The position numbers and the translations under genes were made by a program. Positions 55,601 to 64,000 of a stretch of DNA of 64,000 bases are shown here, piece after piece (the stretch's first letter is position 1; each line of letters starts with the position of its first letter). Under the pieces are notes generated by a model. It saw nothing but the letters and a program-made list of their open reading frames with translations, was not told where the DNA came from and did no database searches. The stretch is from G963662905 sp963676725 (lineage in GTDB: Bacteria; Bacteroidota; Bacteroidia; Bacteroidales; WRLA01): contig OY781463.1 of the NCBI GenBank assembly GCA_963676725.1, positions 620,001 to 684,000 of the forward strand, read 5' to 3'.

Positions 55601-58600
55601 TGGGCAGGGATTCATCCGTGAAATAGGAAGTGTCGTTGGAACAAGAGTTGTTTGTTGTATAATTTGCTTGTGGGTTATACCAAACCTGAATCATTTCGGT
55701 AGTATCTCCATAACATCCTGCATCTGAGTAGGCACGGAAATGAACAGGATGTTCGCCGCCAGAGCTAAATGCATAAAGAGGATCTTGCTGGATAGAGCTA
55801 TCCTGTGTATTGAAAATCCATTCGTATCCTGCAATATAATGCCCTCCGCCAACACTAGCGTTTCCATTAAACTGGATTTCTGTTCCTGCACATTCTGGCG
55901 ACCAACTGAAACTTACTTCAGGAGAGGGTTTGGAGTAGCGGGTTTCGATAAGTGTGTCGTTATAGCGGTTGTCGTCGTTTGTGGAAATCAGCCAGATACG
56001 GAATTCGTAATCTCCGGTAGCACTGATATCGATCCCTTCGCTAAACGTATATTCTAAATCATTATTGATGCTTCCATGAATGGTATCTTTAATAATGCTG
56101 CCGCCGTTTACCTGATAGGCAATTTTAATATCTGTAAAGGGAATGTCCCCGAATTGCCTGAGGAGCACAGTTACGCTGTCGATTCCTTCATGTGCGCATG
56201 ACAGGCTGGGGTTGATCAGGCGTGTGATACCGAAATCCACCATAAATTCCACAGCTCCTATATCAGGTGCCTGGTCGTTGCGGAGCTTGCCGTTGATGTC
56301 GGTTGCAATACCGCTGATGGGCAGTCCTGCGCCATTGAGCTGTCGCTGATAGGGTAGGGGGATGGTGTCTTCCGGGAAGAATGGGTTAATGTTTTTTGAA
56401 TTGGCATCGCTGCTAAGATCCAATCCCCAGTTGAACAGGCTGGTGTAAGTTGAGCCATTGTAATAACCGATATTTCCGTTGGGGCAATAATAATTATTGT
56501 AGTCTAAGTCGAAGGTGGAGGCGTCACCGTCAATATACATAGGTGTTCCGTTGTTTTTACAACTGAAAATATTGTTTTTCAGGAGGAGGTTGTTGGCGTC
56601 ATCGGCAATGGCTATGGCGCGGCTGTTGGAGGAATTAGTACCCCTGTGGTTTACGGTATTGAAAAGTACCCTGCAATCGTCTGCATTGCCGCTCAGGTAA
56701 ATCCCGTTGCCATCGCCGCCAATATCAACAAAATTATTGATAATATCTACACTAGGTGTTTCGCACACGATACCGGTATAGTTATTTGCGTTCAGTATCC
56801 GGTTTCCGCTGATCCTTTTGGTGTTGTTGCCTTGTACTTTAATCACATCATAATTGCCTCCTGCATAAAAAGTATTGTTTTCAATGATGCTTTGAGGTTG
56901 TGAATTATTCAGTTGTACGTAGATTCCAAGGTTTCTGTAAAAGGTGTTTTCTTTGATTTTAATATTGTAATTGGAACCGCTGTACACCCGGGTGTAATCA
57001 TGAATAATGCATTTTACTATGGTAAAATCAGAATTGCCACTTACAATTCTCAATTGACCGCTCATGTAGCTGTTCATAAGTGTTATTGATGAGGATGTAT
57101 TGATATCTGCTGAAGTAGCGGCATCCGTTAAAAGGCAGCCTTCAAAATTCAGGTCGTGTGTATTATTTAGTTTAAGGTTATACTGTCCCCCAGTTCTTTT
57201 TATTCCAATTCCTCGAAATGATATATTACCTGCATTTTCTATTTTAATAGTATAGTCATATATATTAGCCCAATTTGCTTGAATATTATGAATAATAACA
57301 GCGCTCGAATCTCCGCTTTCAGATTCGAAAGTGATCGTATTCCCTGCGGTTAAGCCGGGAATATTGCCTATATAAAGTTGTTCTTCATAGATACCATCCC
57401 TCACTACAAAGGTGACCGGACAAGTAATTCCTGACTCGGTGAGCAAGGTAAGGGCTTCTGTGAAGTTGCTGAAATCGCCATCATCTCCTCCTATGGTATA
57501 AGAGCCACAGATCGGAGCGACCAGATTGTTGATCCTGGCCGTATCATTGCTGGGTATTTCGTCGGTGAGGTTATTGGGTTTTTCTGTCCATGCCCGGACA
57601 TTATAAAACAAAGCGTTATTAAAGGCATGGGCAGTAGCAATGGTAATGGTGTCTTTTTCTCCGGTTTGCAGTGATCCGTTCCAATTATAGGTTTCCTGGA
57701 TTTCTTCGTTGACGTCCCAGTGTATTTCGGCTGAATGCAGATCATCTTGTCCGAAATTCATTAAGACAACTTTAACAGCTTGAATTTCATTGGTTAATGG
57801 GTTTGTGGGGCTGGTGAAGCCTAAAAGCCCGGCATCATTGAGCGGTGGTGTAAATTCCACTGCACCCAAATCAGGAGGGTTGGAACGGATATTGCCTGCC
57901 AAATCAGTAGTGATGCCTGCAATTTCCTCTCCGGCATCATTGAAGAAGGGGGTGTTGGGCTCAGGGATGCTGTCGGATGTGAAGAAAGGTTTAGCAAATA
58001 CTGCGTTCTGAGCTTTTTGGGTTTTGACTTGCCATTGAGCCATATCGGTATAAAGGGTGTCGTCATAAAAACCAATACTGCCATCGCCGCTATAGTATCC
58101 ATTGTAGTCTATCTCAATTTGGTCAATATCTCCTTCAAAATATACGGGAATGCCCTTGTTTGTGCAGGCGAAAATATTGTTCTTGATTTCAACTTCTTCG
58201 AGATTGTTGTCCAGCCAAATTCCCCTGCTGTACGTGCTGTTTGTTCCTTTGTGGTTTATTGTATTGAACAAAACCCGGCAGGAATCAGCTGATGATGTCA
58301 GCCCAATGCCGTGAGCTCCTTCGTTACCGCTGGTTTCTATGGTGTTATTGATGATATCAACTCCGGGAGACAGGCAATAAATACCTGTATAGTGCTGGGC
58401 ATCAAAAATCTGATTGCGGCTGATGCACAGAGTATTGTTTCCTCTACACTCAATGACATTCTCATCGTATCCTGCATAAAACGTATTGTCATCAATTTCT
58501 GTGTTTTTGGGATAGCCGTTCGTATTCAGGTAAAAATAACCATAGATGGAATTTTCTTTAAAAATAATGTGCGATGCACTGTGGTTCGAATAGGTTTTGA

Positions 58601-61600
58601 AAAAGCCATGAATTTTATTGGCCATAAAAGTTAAGTCAGAAGAATTTTCCCGTAGTTCAATATCGCCAATGTAATTATTGGTAATGTATATGTTGTGCGC
58701 ATTATTCAATACGATGCTTCTCCTATAATAAACATCCGAGGCAATATTGCAATTCTCGAACATGATATTACTGCTGCTCAGGATGTATAGGTTGTCCGAT
58801 GAATGATTTGTTTTTATGCCAATATTTTTGAAATTAATATATTGGGTTTCAATTAGTGTCAGTGCCGAAGATCCTGTTCCATACAATGTAACCAGGCTCG
58901 AATCGCCGCTTTCTGATTGAAAAGTAACAGAATTATCTTCCGAGCTTCCGGGGATATCTTCCAGGGTAATGCTTTCGTTGTAGGTGCCGTTCCGAACATT
59001 AAAAACTACGGGGCAAGTAAGCCCTGCTTCGCGAAGCACAAGGGCTGCCGAGCTGAAATCCGGGAAATCCGGATCATTACCGCCAATGGTATATGTACCA
59101 CACAATGGAGAGGTCAGGTCATCGAGATAAGCAGTATCGTTTTGGTGCTGTAAATCCGTTGAATTATTGGGGTTTTCGGTCCATGATTTTAAATCGTAAA
59201 TGCCGGCACCGCTGAAATTGTGCAGGCTGCTTAAAGTTATTTCAGTGCGCTCTTTAGAGCTTAAGTTGCCTGTCCAGTGGTACATTTCCTGCAATACTTC
59301 GTTCACGCTCCACTGAATGTCAACAGAGGTGAGTGCATCTGTTCCGTGGTTGATTAAAGTAACCTTTACCGGATGATCCGGTCCAATCATTGGGTTTTCC
59401 GGGCTAGTAAAGAAGTCGCATCCGGCATCTAAAGTCGCTAGATTAAATTCCAAAGCCCCAATGTCGGGAGGATTGCTGCGGTTTTTATTGTCTATATCGG
59501 TATTGATGCCAACAATATTGATTCCTCCTTCATAGAGCCTTGAATGTGTTGGCTCGGGTGAATCATCCGAAATAAATGCCGGGTTTGCATGGATGCCGTT
59601 GCTTTCCTGATGGGTAGTGTCCTGCCATGCTGTAAAATCTTTGTAGGTGCTGTCGTTATAATATCCGATGCTTCCGCTGCGGCTGTAGTAATCATTATAA
59701 TCCATTTCCCAGCTTTCAGTACTTCCTTCTATATATGCAGGGATCCCGGAATTGATGCAACTGAAAATATTATTTTTTACGCTCAGCTCTTCAACGCCAT
59801 TAACAACAGAAAATGCACGGCTTCCTGTTGTGCTTTGCCCTAGGTTTTTTACCGTATTAAATAAAATAGTACAGGAGTCTGCGCTGCTGCCGAGATAAAT
59901 ACCATTAGACCCGGAACGACTGATATTGATATAATTATTGCTGATCTCAGTACTAGTGGAATTGCAGTTGATTCCAGTAGTAAATTGATCGATAATTAGT
60001 CTGTTGCCTGAAATTTTTTTGATATTTGTTCCTGTAGTTTTTATGCAGTCAGAAGAAGAGATATGATCGGAAGTGATTGTATTGTTCTCAATAATACTGT
60101 TTCCTGGGTAACCATCGGCTTCTATATCAATAATGCCATCAATAATATTGTCGCTAATCTGGATATTATTATTGCTCGTATAAGCACTCTCAATGCCATA
60201 GTTTAATATATTGTTTTTAATTTTTATAAAATGATTGTTTTTATATAGTCTAAGTCTTTGTTGAATATATGAATTTTCAATAGTAAGGCTATCGCAATTC
60301 TCAAGTTTGTATTCATAGCTTGAGTGTTGAAGGTTGCAATGGCTAAAAAGTATATGGTCTGCATTATTAAGGACATTATTGTAAGCGCCATTACGTCTGT
60401 AAAAGCTCAATTGCCTGAAGTTGAGATGACTTACATTTTCAAGTTTTAATGTATAATCAAGGCCATTGCTGTAATTTCTTTGGGTGTTTGAAAGAACTAC
60501 CGCCGATGAGTCTTCGGATTCGGATTGAAAAGTAACAGTGTTGCTTGCTGAAGTTCCGAGAATATCACCACTGATTGCAATTTGTTCTTCATATACGCCA
60601 TCGCGTACATTGAAGACCACAGGGCATTGTATTCCGGCTTGTGTAAGTACGCTCACTGCCTGAGTGAAGTTATCAAAATCCCCATCTGCTCCACCAATGG
60701 TATAATCCCCACAAAAAGCTGCTGCAAGACTGCGCATCGTACTGTCGTTTTGAGGGTTTTCATCAGGCTGACTGTTTGGGTTTTCCTGCCAAATCTGTAT
60801 TTCTTGTAATTGTCCGGCAGGGAAATTTAAACTGCCAATATTAATATCATCAATTTGCGAATTGTAAGGCAGGTTGCCGTTCCAATTGAAAGGTATTTGC
60901 TCAATTCCATTGGCTTTCCAGCGAATAGTGGTATTATTTATGGTTTCGTAGCCATAATTTCTCAGACTAATTTTGATGTCTTTTGTTCCTTCATCAAAAG
61001 GCATTTGTGGCGCTGTGATATCTACAATGCCTGCATCATAATTCAATGGTGCCAGCACTTTTATATTGTCAATTGCCCAATACATGCTCGAATCGCCTTC
61101 CCAGCGAAATTTTAGGCGTACAGCTGTATTTCCTCCGGCCCAAGTAGAAATATCGTAGGTTTCACTCGTGGGGTTTTCTGTGCTATCGGAATACGTAACA
61201 ATTTGGTTCCATGCACTGCCGTCCCAGATTTCTACTGTGCCTTCTCCTCCTCGTCCCCCGGCGAAGAAATGGTCGAAAAACAGCAGTATATGCGCATTGA
61301 ATGAGCAATCAAGATAGGGCGTAAGCAGTTCTGATTGCTCTGCTCCACCGCTGCCGGAATAAAATTCGCTGTCGAAAATGGCAAATGTCCCGATAATCGG
61401 GAAATTCATCGTACGGTTGCCCGGATTGTCAAAACGCCAAAGATCGCCCGCAGAGCCTGTTACAGTGTTGTTCTCCCAGCCGGGAGGCGGTGTGATACTG
61501 TCTGCTGCACTGAAGTCCTCATTTAGGATGTAGGTCTGTGCTTTTGCGTTCTGGAAAACGAGACCGAAAATAAAAAGAATCAGAAAGAGAAATTGGTGTG

Positions 61601-61643
61601 TCCTTGTTTTTTGAATCGTTTTTAGCGTAACTGTTTTGGTCAT
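49608..61643 (-). CDS. Giant T9SS-secreted mosaic surface protein (4011 aa) with LamG domain
   Basis: Paralogue of the 26128-36678 protein with the same order: signal peptide (1-36, QNAKAQ), jelly-roll/MAM-like domain (about 38-200), three Ig plus beta-helix modules (about 205-1800; CGxYTIGGxDxxF blocks near 311, 847 and 1377), PKD domains (about 1905-2315), a LamG/concanavalin-like domain (about 2325-2530, YPFHGNALDVSGN to LDDINFYTRSITPEEI), an Ig-like spacer, two PKD (to about 2780), six PKD-like repeats (about 2781-3307), four PKD (to about 3625), an Ig segment, regulatory-like domains and a T9SS tail (about 3930-4011, WPNPNKGQF). Eleven PKD domains against eight in the paralogue. LamG domains often bind glycans; an adhesin role is inferred. 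Confidence 0.9.
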   Translation of the reverse strand: MTKTVTLKTIQKTRTHQFLFLILFIFGLVFQNAKAQTYILNEDFSAADSITPPPGWENNTVTGSAGDLWRFDNPGNRTMNFPIIGTFAIFDSEFYSGSGGAEQSELLTPYLDCSFNAHILLFFDHFFAGGRGGEGTVEIWDGSAWNQIVTYSDSTENPTSETYDISTWAGGNTAVRLKFRWEGDSSMYWAIDNIKVLAPLNYDAGIVDITAPQMPFDEGTKDIKISLRNYGYETINNTTIRWKANGIEQIPFNWNGNLPYNSQIDDINIGSLNFPAGQLQEIQIWQENPNSQPDENPQNDSTMRSLAAAFCGDYTIGGADGDFDNFTQAVSVLTQAGIQCPVVFNVRDGVYEEQIAISGDILGTSASNTVTFQSESEDSSAVVLSNTQRNYSNGLDYTLKLENVSHLNFRQLSFYRRNGAYNNVLNNADHILFSHCNLQHSSYEYKLENCDSLTIENSYIQQRLRLYKNNHFIKIKNNILNYGIESAYTSNNNIQISDNIIDGIIDIEADGYPGNSIIENNTITSDHISSSDCIKTTGTNIKKISGNRLIIDQFTTGINCNSTSTEISNNYINISRSGSNGIYLGSSADSCTILFNTVKNLGQSTTGSRAFSVVNGVEELSVKNNIFSCINSGIPAYIEGSTESWEMDYNDYYSRSGSIGYYNDSTYKDFTAWQDTTHQESNGIHANPAFISDDSPEPTHSRLYEGGINIVGINTDIDNKNRSNPPDIGALEFNLATLDAGCDFFTSPENPMIGPDHPVKVTLINHGTDALTSVDIQWSVNEVLQEMYHWTGNLSSKERTEITLSSLHNFSGAGIYDLKSWTENPNNSTDLQHQNDTAYLDDLTSPLCGTYTIGGNDPDFPDFSSAALVLREAGLTCPVVFNVRNGTYNESITLEDIPGSSEDNSVTFQSESGDSSLVTLYGTGSSALTLIETQYINFKNIGIKTNHSSDNLYILSSSNIMFENCNIASDVYYRRSIVLNNAHNIYITNNYIGDIELRENSSDLTFMANKIHGFFKTYSNHSASHIIFKENSIYGYFYLNTNGYPKNTEIDDNTFYAGYDENVIECRGNNTLCISRNQIFDAQHYTGIYCLSPGVDIINNTIETSGNEGAHGIGLTSSADSCRVLFNTINHKGTNSTYSRGIWLDNNLEEVEIKNNIFACTNKGIPVYFEGDIDQIEIDYNGYYSGDGSIGFYDDTLYTDMAQWQVKTQKAQNAVFAKPFFTSDSIPEPNTPFFNDAGEEIAGITTDLAGNIRSNPPDLGAVEFTPPLNDAGLLGFTSPTNPLTNEIQAVKVVLMNFGQDDLHSAEIHWDVNEEIQETYNWNGSLQTGEKDTITIATAHAFNNALFYNVRAWTEKPNNLTDEIPSNDTARINNLVAPICGSYTIGGDDGDFSNFTEALTLLTESGITCPVTFVVRDGIYEEQLYIGNIPGLTAGNTITFESESGDSSAVIIHNIQANWANIYDYTIKIENAGNISFRGIGIKRTGGQYNLKLNNTHDLNFEGCLLTDAATSADINTSSSITLMNSYMSGQLRIVSGNSDFTIVKCIIHDYTRVYSGSNYNIKIKENTFYRNLGIYVQLNNSQPQSIIENNTFYAGGNYDVIKVQGNNTKRISGNRILNANNYTGIVCETPSVDIINNFVDIGGDGNGIYLSGNADDCRVLFNTVNHRGTNSSNSRAIAIADDANNLLLKNNIFSCKNNGTPMYIDGDASTFDLDYNNYYCPNGNIGYYNGSTYTSLFNWGLDLSSDANSKNINPFFPEDTIPLPYQRQLNGAGLPISGIATDINGKLRNDQAPDIGAVEFMVDFGITRLINPSLSCAHEGIDSVTVLLRQFGDIPFTDIKIAYQVNGGSIIKDTIHGSINNDLEYTFSEGIDISATGDYEFRIWLISTNDDNRYNDTLIETRYSKPSPEVSFSWSPECAGTEIQFNGNASVGGGHYIAGYEWIFNTQDSSIQQDPLYAFSSGGEHPVHFRAYSDAGCYGDTTEMIQVWYNPQANYTTNNSCSNDTSYFTDESLPMEGAINNWNWSFGDGGNATTQNTKHKYSVAGDYESQLIVTNTNGCKDTLAQSVHVYEIPIADFSVDTVVVGQAAEFNDLSTSSEGNILSWYWDFADGSNSAEQEPQHSYSAPGVYPVELTVTTEFGCQQSFTANAVVIDDIMAVFEADTACLGTPTLFTDLSVHNGSNITNWNWDFGDGNSSSEQNPQHIFASAGSYQVNLIITNDYNSTDDTTIQVIVAGNPLADFTNDTVCFGYPTHFIDNSTAHYGSIESWEWSFGENTQNADYTFNDAGTHLVRLVVENTNSCTDTSYQNVPLKPSPNDLGTPISIHQEILASYPFHGNALDVSGNNYNSTVHGASLSFDRFNQPDNAYSFDGLSDYIIAPLNLNFHQEVSISFWLKIQALPSTKAAIFSNENGDFGRVVNLLSDGSLEMMDANGPVAGQSQSLSTGIWYHICAIWTGESNQIYVNTEQQINAASSPGGLDELPVVYMARPGNSTDEYAQISLDDINFYTRSITPEEINYFYSGPLEAIAPEGLCAGETAIIKIIHAQKNASYTICNTALDPLTAAQSGFADTLFYSIANITSDTSLKIKAMFTSNMCERILDTTINIIVYPSPVSAFTYNAVCDALPMQFMDASTINSGLIDSYLWDFGSGNTSTTQNPSYTFPSSGDYPVQLISYSTNGCSDTLTQNAHVFALPTADFLTDTACWGDSTSFLDLSQSNEGLIEQWAWNFGDPASGSNNTSALSNPKHIFEIIGDYQSELVVLDANGCGDTIIKTVPAGKIPQAFAGQDTSVCVNGSLQLYGEIAEAGSWNWQSTGDGNFEDVNALTTLYHPGSNDLANGSFQIILNAEATAPCLGDATDTMDVQVVYLPISNAGADTHICENASLSLNGTAENQHHIIWTSTGDGTFDDAASLTTIYSPGINDIAALSTKIILTAFPLSPCGEVSRDTVQITLDPLAEAHAGEDSEMCSDGAFQTTGWVQYASGMQWGSSGDGSFDDPGSSMAIYTAGENDIAMGSTKLYLKAFGAASCTDEATDSLILSIIPPPIAEAGEDATVCENATIALNGSTENSSSCFWSTNGDGSFDDYQSLNATYSPGNTDIMNGSLKIYLNAHGLASACIDHKDSLMLYIQYLPQAFAGDDFTTCSINDIHLEGETTFASNSVWGTDGDGVFDDPSNLHNVYHPGEGDLETGFVEIWLTAEGETACQAEHTDTMRVDFIPMQFAFAGNDVEICAGNQIELYGSPASSENPLWTTSGDGTFNDPNILWPVYTPGANDIDQGGTELQLTIYDPNGYCPESRDTVDIILLSSPVASYSCESVCFGKESEFINESMEAETWFWDFGDGNTSTEEHPHHLYAQAGTYTIMLIASNTNACTDTIYGIAEVLELPQVAFSFNLACMGEPTNFINQSGGSANTFWHFGDGESSTETDPQHTYSNSGSYTVWLITENVNGCIDSISHNVQVLEKPQALFEIHNGCFGQTTAFTDISSSTSPIMHWSWNFGDGSSSEEQNPQHQYTAAQSYLVELSIETENGCSGYFSKNIWINNQPEAAFSYESTCSGQYTQFTDQSQASGSTINSWLWDFGDGQTSTEENPAHLFTASGNYSVKLIITTGEDCSGSSTQNVYISELPTIYLGADTAICPGDIIYLNAGNFASYEWQDGSNAASLMIDMPGIYWVKVMNTSGCTASDTIIIGETPGIDISGHITLNQENIAEALVKIHKWENDHLSPAFDSAYSDGDGHYVLHDISPCSFYLISAESVAHENTFRTWYEQAPYWHQAQLVDTSLGISGSGIENIDIDLLTFYNGGVGDGILCGNVHYDDHSKHPLGEPIKNVDISLEKLGTEKDDTRPWYVIKRTKTDAMGDYCFTEVNGGDYRIVVDLPCLPMDSMYYLNIYQADTAIYGLDYVVDSSGIYIITTGIDDIKGTEYYGKLSIWPNPNKGQFTLNFNTEGHNNKLLRIDILDLSGKLIRRDNYNEILDLSFTKEYSFAQEKGVFILRFICDDFVLHKRIIID

Positions 61644-62019
61644 AATCCAACTGTTTTTTTATAGGTACTTCTTGCTTCTAGGCTTTGGGACTTACTAGGG
61701 CAATGCTTATTATTTCAAATAATTATCCATACTTTATAAATGGCAGTCTAATATAGAAAAATTTGTGTTTACTGAAAAATATTTTTTCGTCAAAAAATGG
61801 AAAATGTATTTATCTAAAAAAGCTAGGGCTAATGTATAAAGGGGCGTTTTTTCGCGATGGAACGGCATATCTGTGTATGAAGATGCTTTTTGGATTTTAC
61901 ACTTGCTATTGATTTTTTGAAAAGGTCATGCTGTTTAATGAGCATTTGCTGAAAAGGCAGTGGAGTAAATGAAAAATATAGTTAAAAAATCCTCAAATAA
62001 ATATATGTATTCACATCTG
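61644..62019. other. Gene-free region upstream of the second giant gene
   Basis: AT-rich, no coding frame, no strong hairpin, and no TAnnTTTG box with a TTG box on the minus strand that could drive the giant gene. It presumably holds that gene's promoter in a form I do not recognise. Confidence 0.5.
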
Positions 62020-63006
62020 CTATTGCTGCAATTGTTTGCTTCTAATATTTAAAATCAAACTAATAATAACAGAGATACATAGAATCCCCCCAACAACACT
62101 CAGCGAAATAACAGATGGGATATGAACGAAATCGGCTAGCAGCATTTTAAAACCGATAAATGTGAGGATGAGCGCCATGCCATAATGCAGAAAGGAGAAG
62201 AGTTTGATGAAATTGGCCAATAAAAAATAGAGTGTACGTAGGCCAAGGATTGCGAAAATATTGGAAGAATAAAGGATATACGGGTCTTTTGTGACCGCAA
62301 AAATAGCAGGAATGCTATCTACGGCAAAAAGTACATCGGTGGCTTCAATAACAATGACAACGAGAAAAAGTGGCGTGGCAAGCCGTTTTCCGTTTTCAAT
62401 AGTGAAGAAATTCCCTTTATCGTAGTTTTTACTGAATTTTAGGTAACGATGGCTTAAACGAACAATTATACTTTTCGAGAAATCTGTTTTTGAATCCTCT
62501 TCTTTTCTAAAGGATTTGATGCCCGCATACACAAGAAAAAAGCCAAAAAGAGTAAGAACAAGATTCAAATGGGTTTCGTGCCCAAAGAAGTTTATTGGGG
62601 GTAAATAAGTAATTTGAATCAGCCAAACGCCGGAAAAAATAAAAATACCACGGGAAATAATAGCCCCAATAATGCCCCAGAACAAAACTTTATGCTGGTA
62701 TTCCGGCGGAACCTTAAAATACCCAAAAATTAAAATAAATACAAAAAGATTATCCACCGAAAGTGCTTTCTCGATGATATATGCAGTTAGGTAATCGGTG
62801 CCGGCTTCAGGGCCGAGAAATTTATAAACAACCCAACCAAAACCTAATCCAAGCGCAATCCATACGATGCTCCATATCAACGCTTCACGGGAACTGATTT
62901 TATGGCTTTCCTTATTAAAAACGCCTAAATCCAGAGTAAGCATAATAATCACAATTACGCCAAAGGCGAGAATAAGGTATCGTTCGGTAATTGGATCGCC
63001 AATCAT
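62020..63006 (-). CDS. TerC/Alx family integral membrane protein
   Basis: 328 residues, about nine membrane helices. Family blocks: WIALGLGFGWVVYKFLG, YLTAYIIEKALSVDNLFVF (acidic and Asn residues inside the helix), VIEATDVLFAVDSIPAIFAVT and NIFAILGLRTLYFLL. Members are linked to tellurite resistance and, more recently, to manganese export and metal loading of exported proteins; Alx is pH-responsive in E. coli through a riboswitch not seen here. I therefore call the family and not tellurite resistance. It starts one base after the stop of the aminotransferase gene upstream, so the two form an operon. Confidence 0.92.
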   Translation of the reverse strand: MIGDPITERYLILAFGVIVIIMLTLDLGVFNKESHKISSREALIWSIVWIALGLGFGWVVYKFLGPEAGTDYLTAYIIEKALSVDNLFVFILIFGYFKVPPEYQHKVLFWGIIGAIISRGIFIFSGVWLIQITYLPPINFFGHETHLNLVLTLFGFFLVYAGIKSFRKEEDSKTDFSKSIIVRLSHRYLKFSKNYDKGNFFTIENGKRLATPLFLVVIVIEATDVLFAVDSIPAIFAVTKDPYILYSSNIFAILGLRTLYFLLANFIKLFSFLHYGMALILTFIGFKMLLADFVHIPSVISLSVVGGILCISVIISLILNIRSKQLQQ

Positions 63007-63007
63007 A

Positions 63008-64000
63008 TCATATTTTGTTCAATGCATCGATTATTATATCGCAACTTTGATTTATTTCGTCTTCTGTAATGATTAATGGTGGTGAAATTCGGAAGGCCTG
63101 CTCCCTGAATAAAAACGGGTCTGTTATGATTCCAAGTGCTGTGAGTTTATCAAAAAGTTTATGGTATTTTTCCGTGTCGGCAATATCCACAGCCATCATC
63201 AGGCCCGCATTTCTAATTTCTTTGACCAAAGGATGTTTTTCTAAACGCTTCCTGAAGATATTTGCTTTTGCTTCAGCAGTTTCTGCTAAATGATTGTCTT
63301 TAATGACATTCATCGCGGCGAGCCCTGCGGCACAAGAGACGGGATGCCCGCCAAATGTTGTGATATGGCCAAGCATTGGATTGTATGTAAGCTCGTTCAT
63401 TATTTTTTTTGAAGCGATAAAAGCGCCTAAAGGCATACCACCGCCCAAGCCCTTTGCAAGGCAGAGAATGTCTGGAATAATTTCTTGGCTTTGAAAACGG
63501 AACATACTGCCAGTACGGCCAAAACCGGTTTGAATTTCATCGAAAATAAGTAAAGTGCCTGTTTTATCGCATCGTTTTCTTAAGGCATGTAGGTATTCCT
63601 TTTCTGCGGCCATCACACCAGCTTCCCCTTGCACCGGTTCCAGAATGACGCAAGCGGTATTTTTTGTAATCTCTTTTAAATCAGATGTATTATTGAGGTT
63701 TATAAAAGACACGCCGGGCATTAATGGGCGGAAATTTCTTTTGAGTTCTTCATTGCCCAAAAAACTTAATGCGCCCATACTGCTCCCATGATAGGCGTTT
63801 TTATAGGCAATAACATTTGGTCGGCCTGTATATCGCTTGGCGAGTTTTACGGCGCCATCGGTAGCTTCGGCCCCACTGTTTACAAAATAGACGCAATCGA
63901 GGCTTTTCGGCAGCTCTTTAGTGAGTGCGTAGGCGTATTGTACCTGCGGAGTTTGAATTACTTCTCCATACACCATCAAGTGCATATATTTCTCTGCCTG
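63008..64000 (-). CDS. Class III aminotransferase (ornithine/acetylornithine type), 5' end outside window
   Basis: About 330 C-terminal residues; the frame stays open to the window edge (preceding residues QAEKY), so the gene begins to the right. PLP-dependent transaminase of the fold shared by ornithine, acetylornithine and 4-aminobutyrate aminotransferases. Visible motifs: FVNSGAEATDGAVKLAKR, AYHGSSMGALS, the PLP-contacting IFDEIQTGFGRTG and the Schiff-base Lys in LAKGLGGGMPLGAF. The HLMVYGE...QYA start is typical of a Bacteroidota group annotated only as aspartate aminotransferase family. The exact substrate cannot be set. Co-transcribed with the TerC-like gene. Confidence 0.9.
   Translation of the reverse strand, partial: QAEKYMHLMVYGEVIQTPQVQYAYALTKELPKSLDCVYFVNSGAEATDGAVKLAKRYTGRPNVIAYKNAYHGSSMGALSFLGNEELKRNFRPLMPGVSFINLNNTSDLKEITKNTACVILEPVQGEAGVMAAEKEYLHALRKRCDKTGTLLIFDEIQTGFGRTGSMFRFQSQEIIPDILCLAKGLGGGMPLGAFIASKKIMNELTYNPMLGHITTFGGHPVSCAAGLAAMNVIKDNHLAETAEAKANIFRKRLEKHPLVKEIRNAGLMMAVDIADTEKYHKLFDKLTALGIITDPFLFREQAFRISPPLIITEDEINQSCDIIIDALNKI

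Noticed and set aside
55110..55727. Plus-strand frame of 205 codons opposite the second giant gene
   Set aside because: Shadow frame: repetitive Ile/Cys-rich translation mirrors the PKD repeats on the other strand.
62020..63006. Tellurite resistance determinant (TerC)
   Set aside because: A lone TerC/Alx protein without other ter genes is better read as a metal-handling membrane protein.

Overview
The window is chromosomal DNA of a Bacteroidota (Bacteroidetes) bacterium. This rests on six secreted proteins with type IX secretion (T9SS) C-terminal sorting domains, promoters of the TTG-N19-TAnnTTTG type, no obvious Shine-Dalgarno sites, and family-level features such as type B L31, the Bacteroidota GlmU-like protein and a LuxC-type acyl-CoA reductase. 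A sodium-pumping NADH:quinone reductase, futalosine-pathway menaquinone synthesis (MqnA) and rubrerythrin suggest a quinone-respiring, perhaps microaerophilic or facultatively anaerobic organism from a saline habitat. I cannot name the genus. No rRNA, tRNA or CRISPR array was seen.

Bases 1-25000 are housekeeping. The Na+-NQR operon enters from the left (nqrB C-terminus, then nqrC, D, E, F) and ends at a terminator. It is followed by apbE, which attaches FMN to NqrB and NqrC, and by a convergent small four-cysteine membrane protein that looks like the NqrM iron-delivery factor. Then come recF, a six-helix K+ channel, mqnA with an unknown exported partner, an acyl-CoA reductase, ribosomal protein L31, a GlmU-like nucleotidyl/acyltransferase, lon, the rimP-nusA-infB operon, and cysD/cysNC for sulfate activation. 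cysD and cysNC are separated by a four-helix-bundle (S23 family) gene and a striking array of 7-8 base units. Rubrerythrin and a VanZ-like protein close this part.

Bases 26000-62000 are dominated by the cell surface. Two giant paralogous genes (3516 and 4011 codons, both on the minus strand) encode mosaics of a jelly-roll domain, three beta-helix modules, PKD domains, six PKD-like repeats and a T9SS tail; the larger one has gained a LamG domain. Between them lie a prolyl oligopeptidase, a beta-propeller protein, a class C serine hydrolase, three more T9SS cargo proteins and decayed pieces (a ferredoxin fragment and an orphan T9SS tail).

Bases 44100-45900 form a small AT-rich accessory patch. 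It holds an unknown gene, a YefM-YoeB toxin-antitoxin pair whose promoter carries three operator cores phased at 12 bases, and a single unknown gene enclosed by perfect 17-base inverted repeats, which looks like a small mobile cassette. A promoter-leader segment here also occurs upstream of the prolyl oligopeptidase. The right edge holds a TerC/Alx membrane protein and the 3' part of a class III aminotransferase gene.
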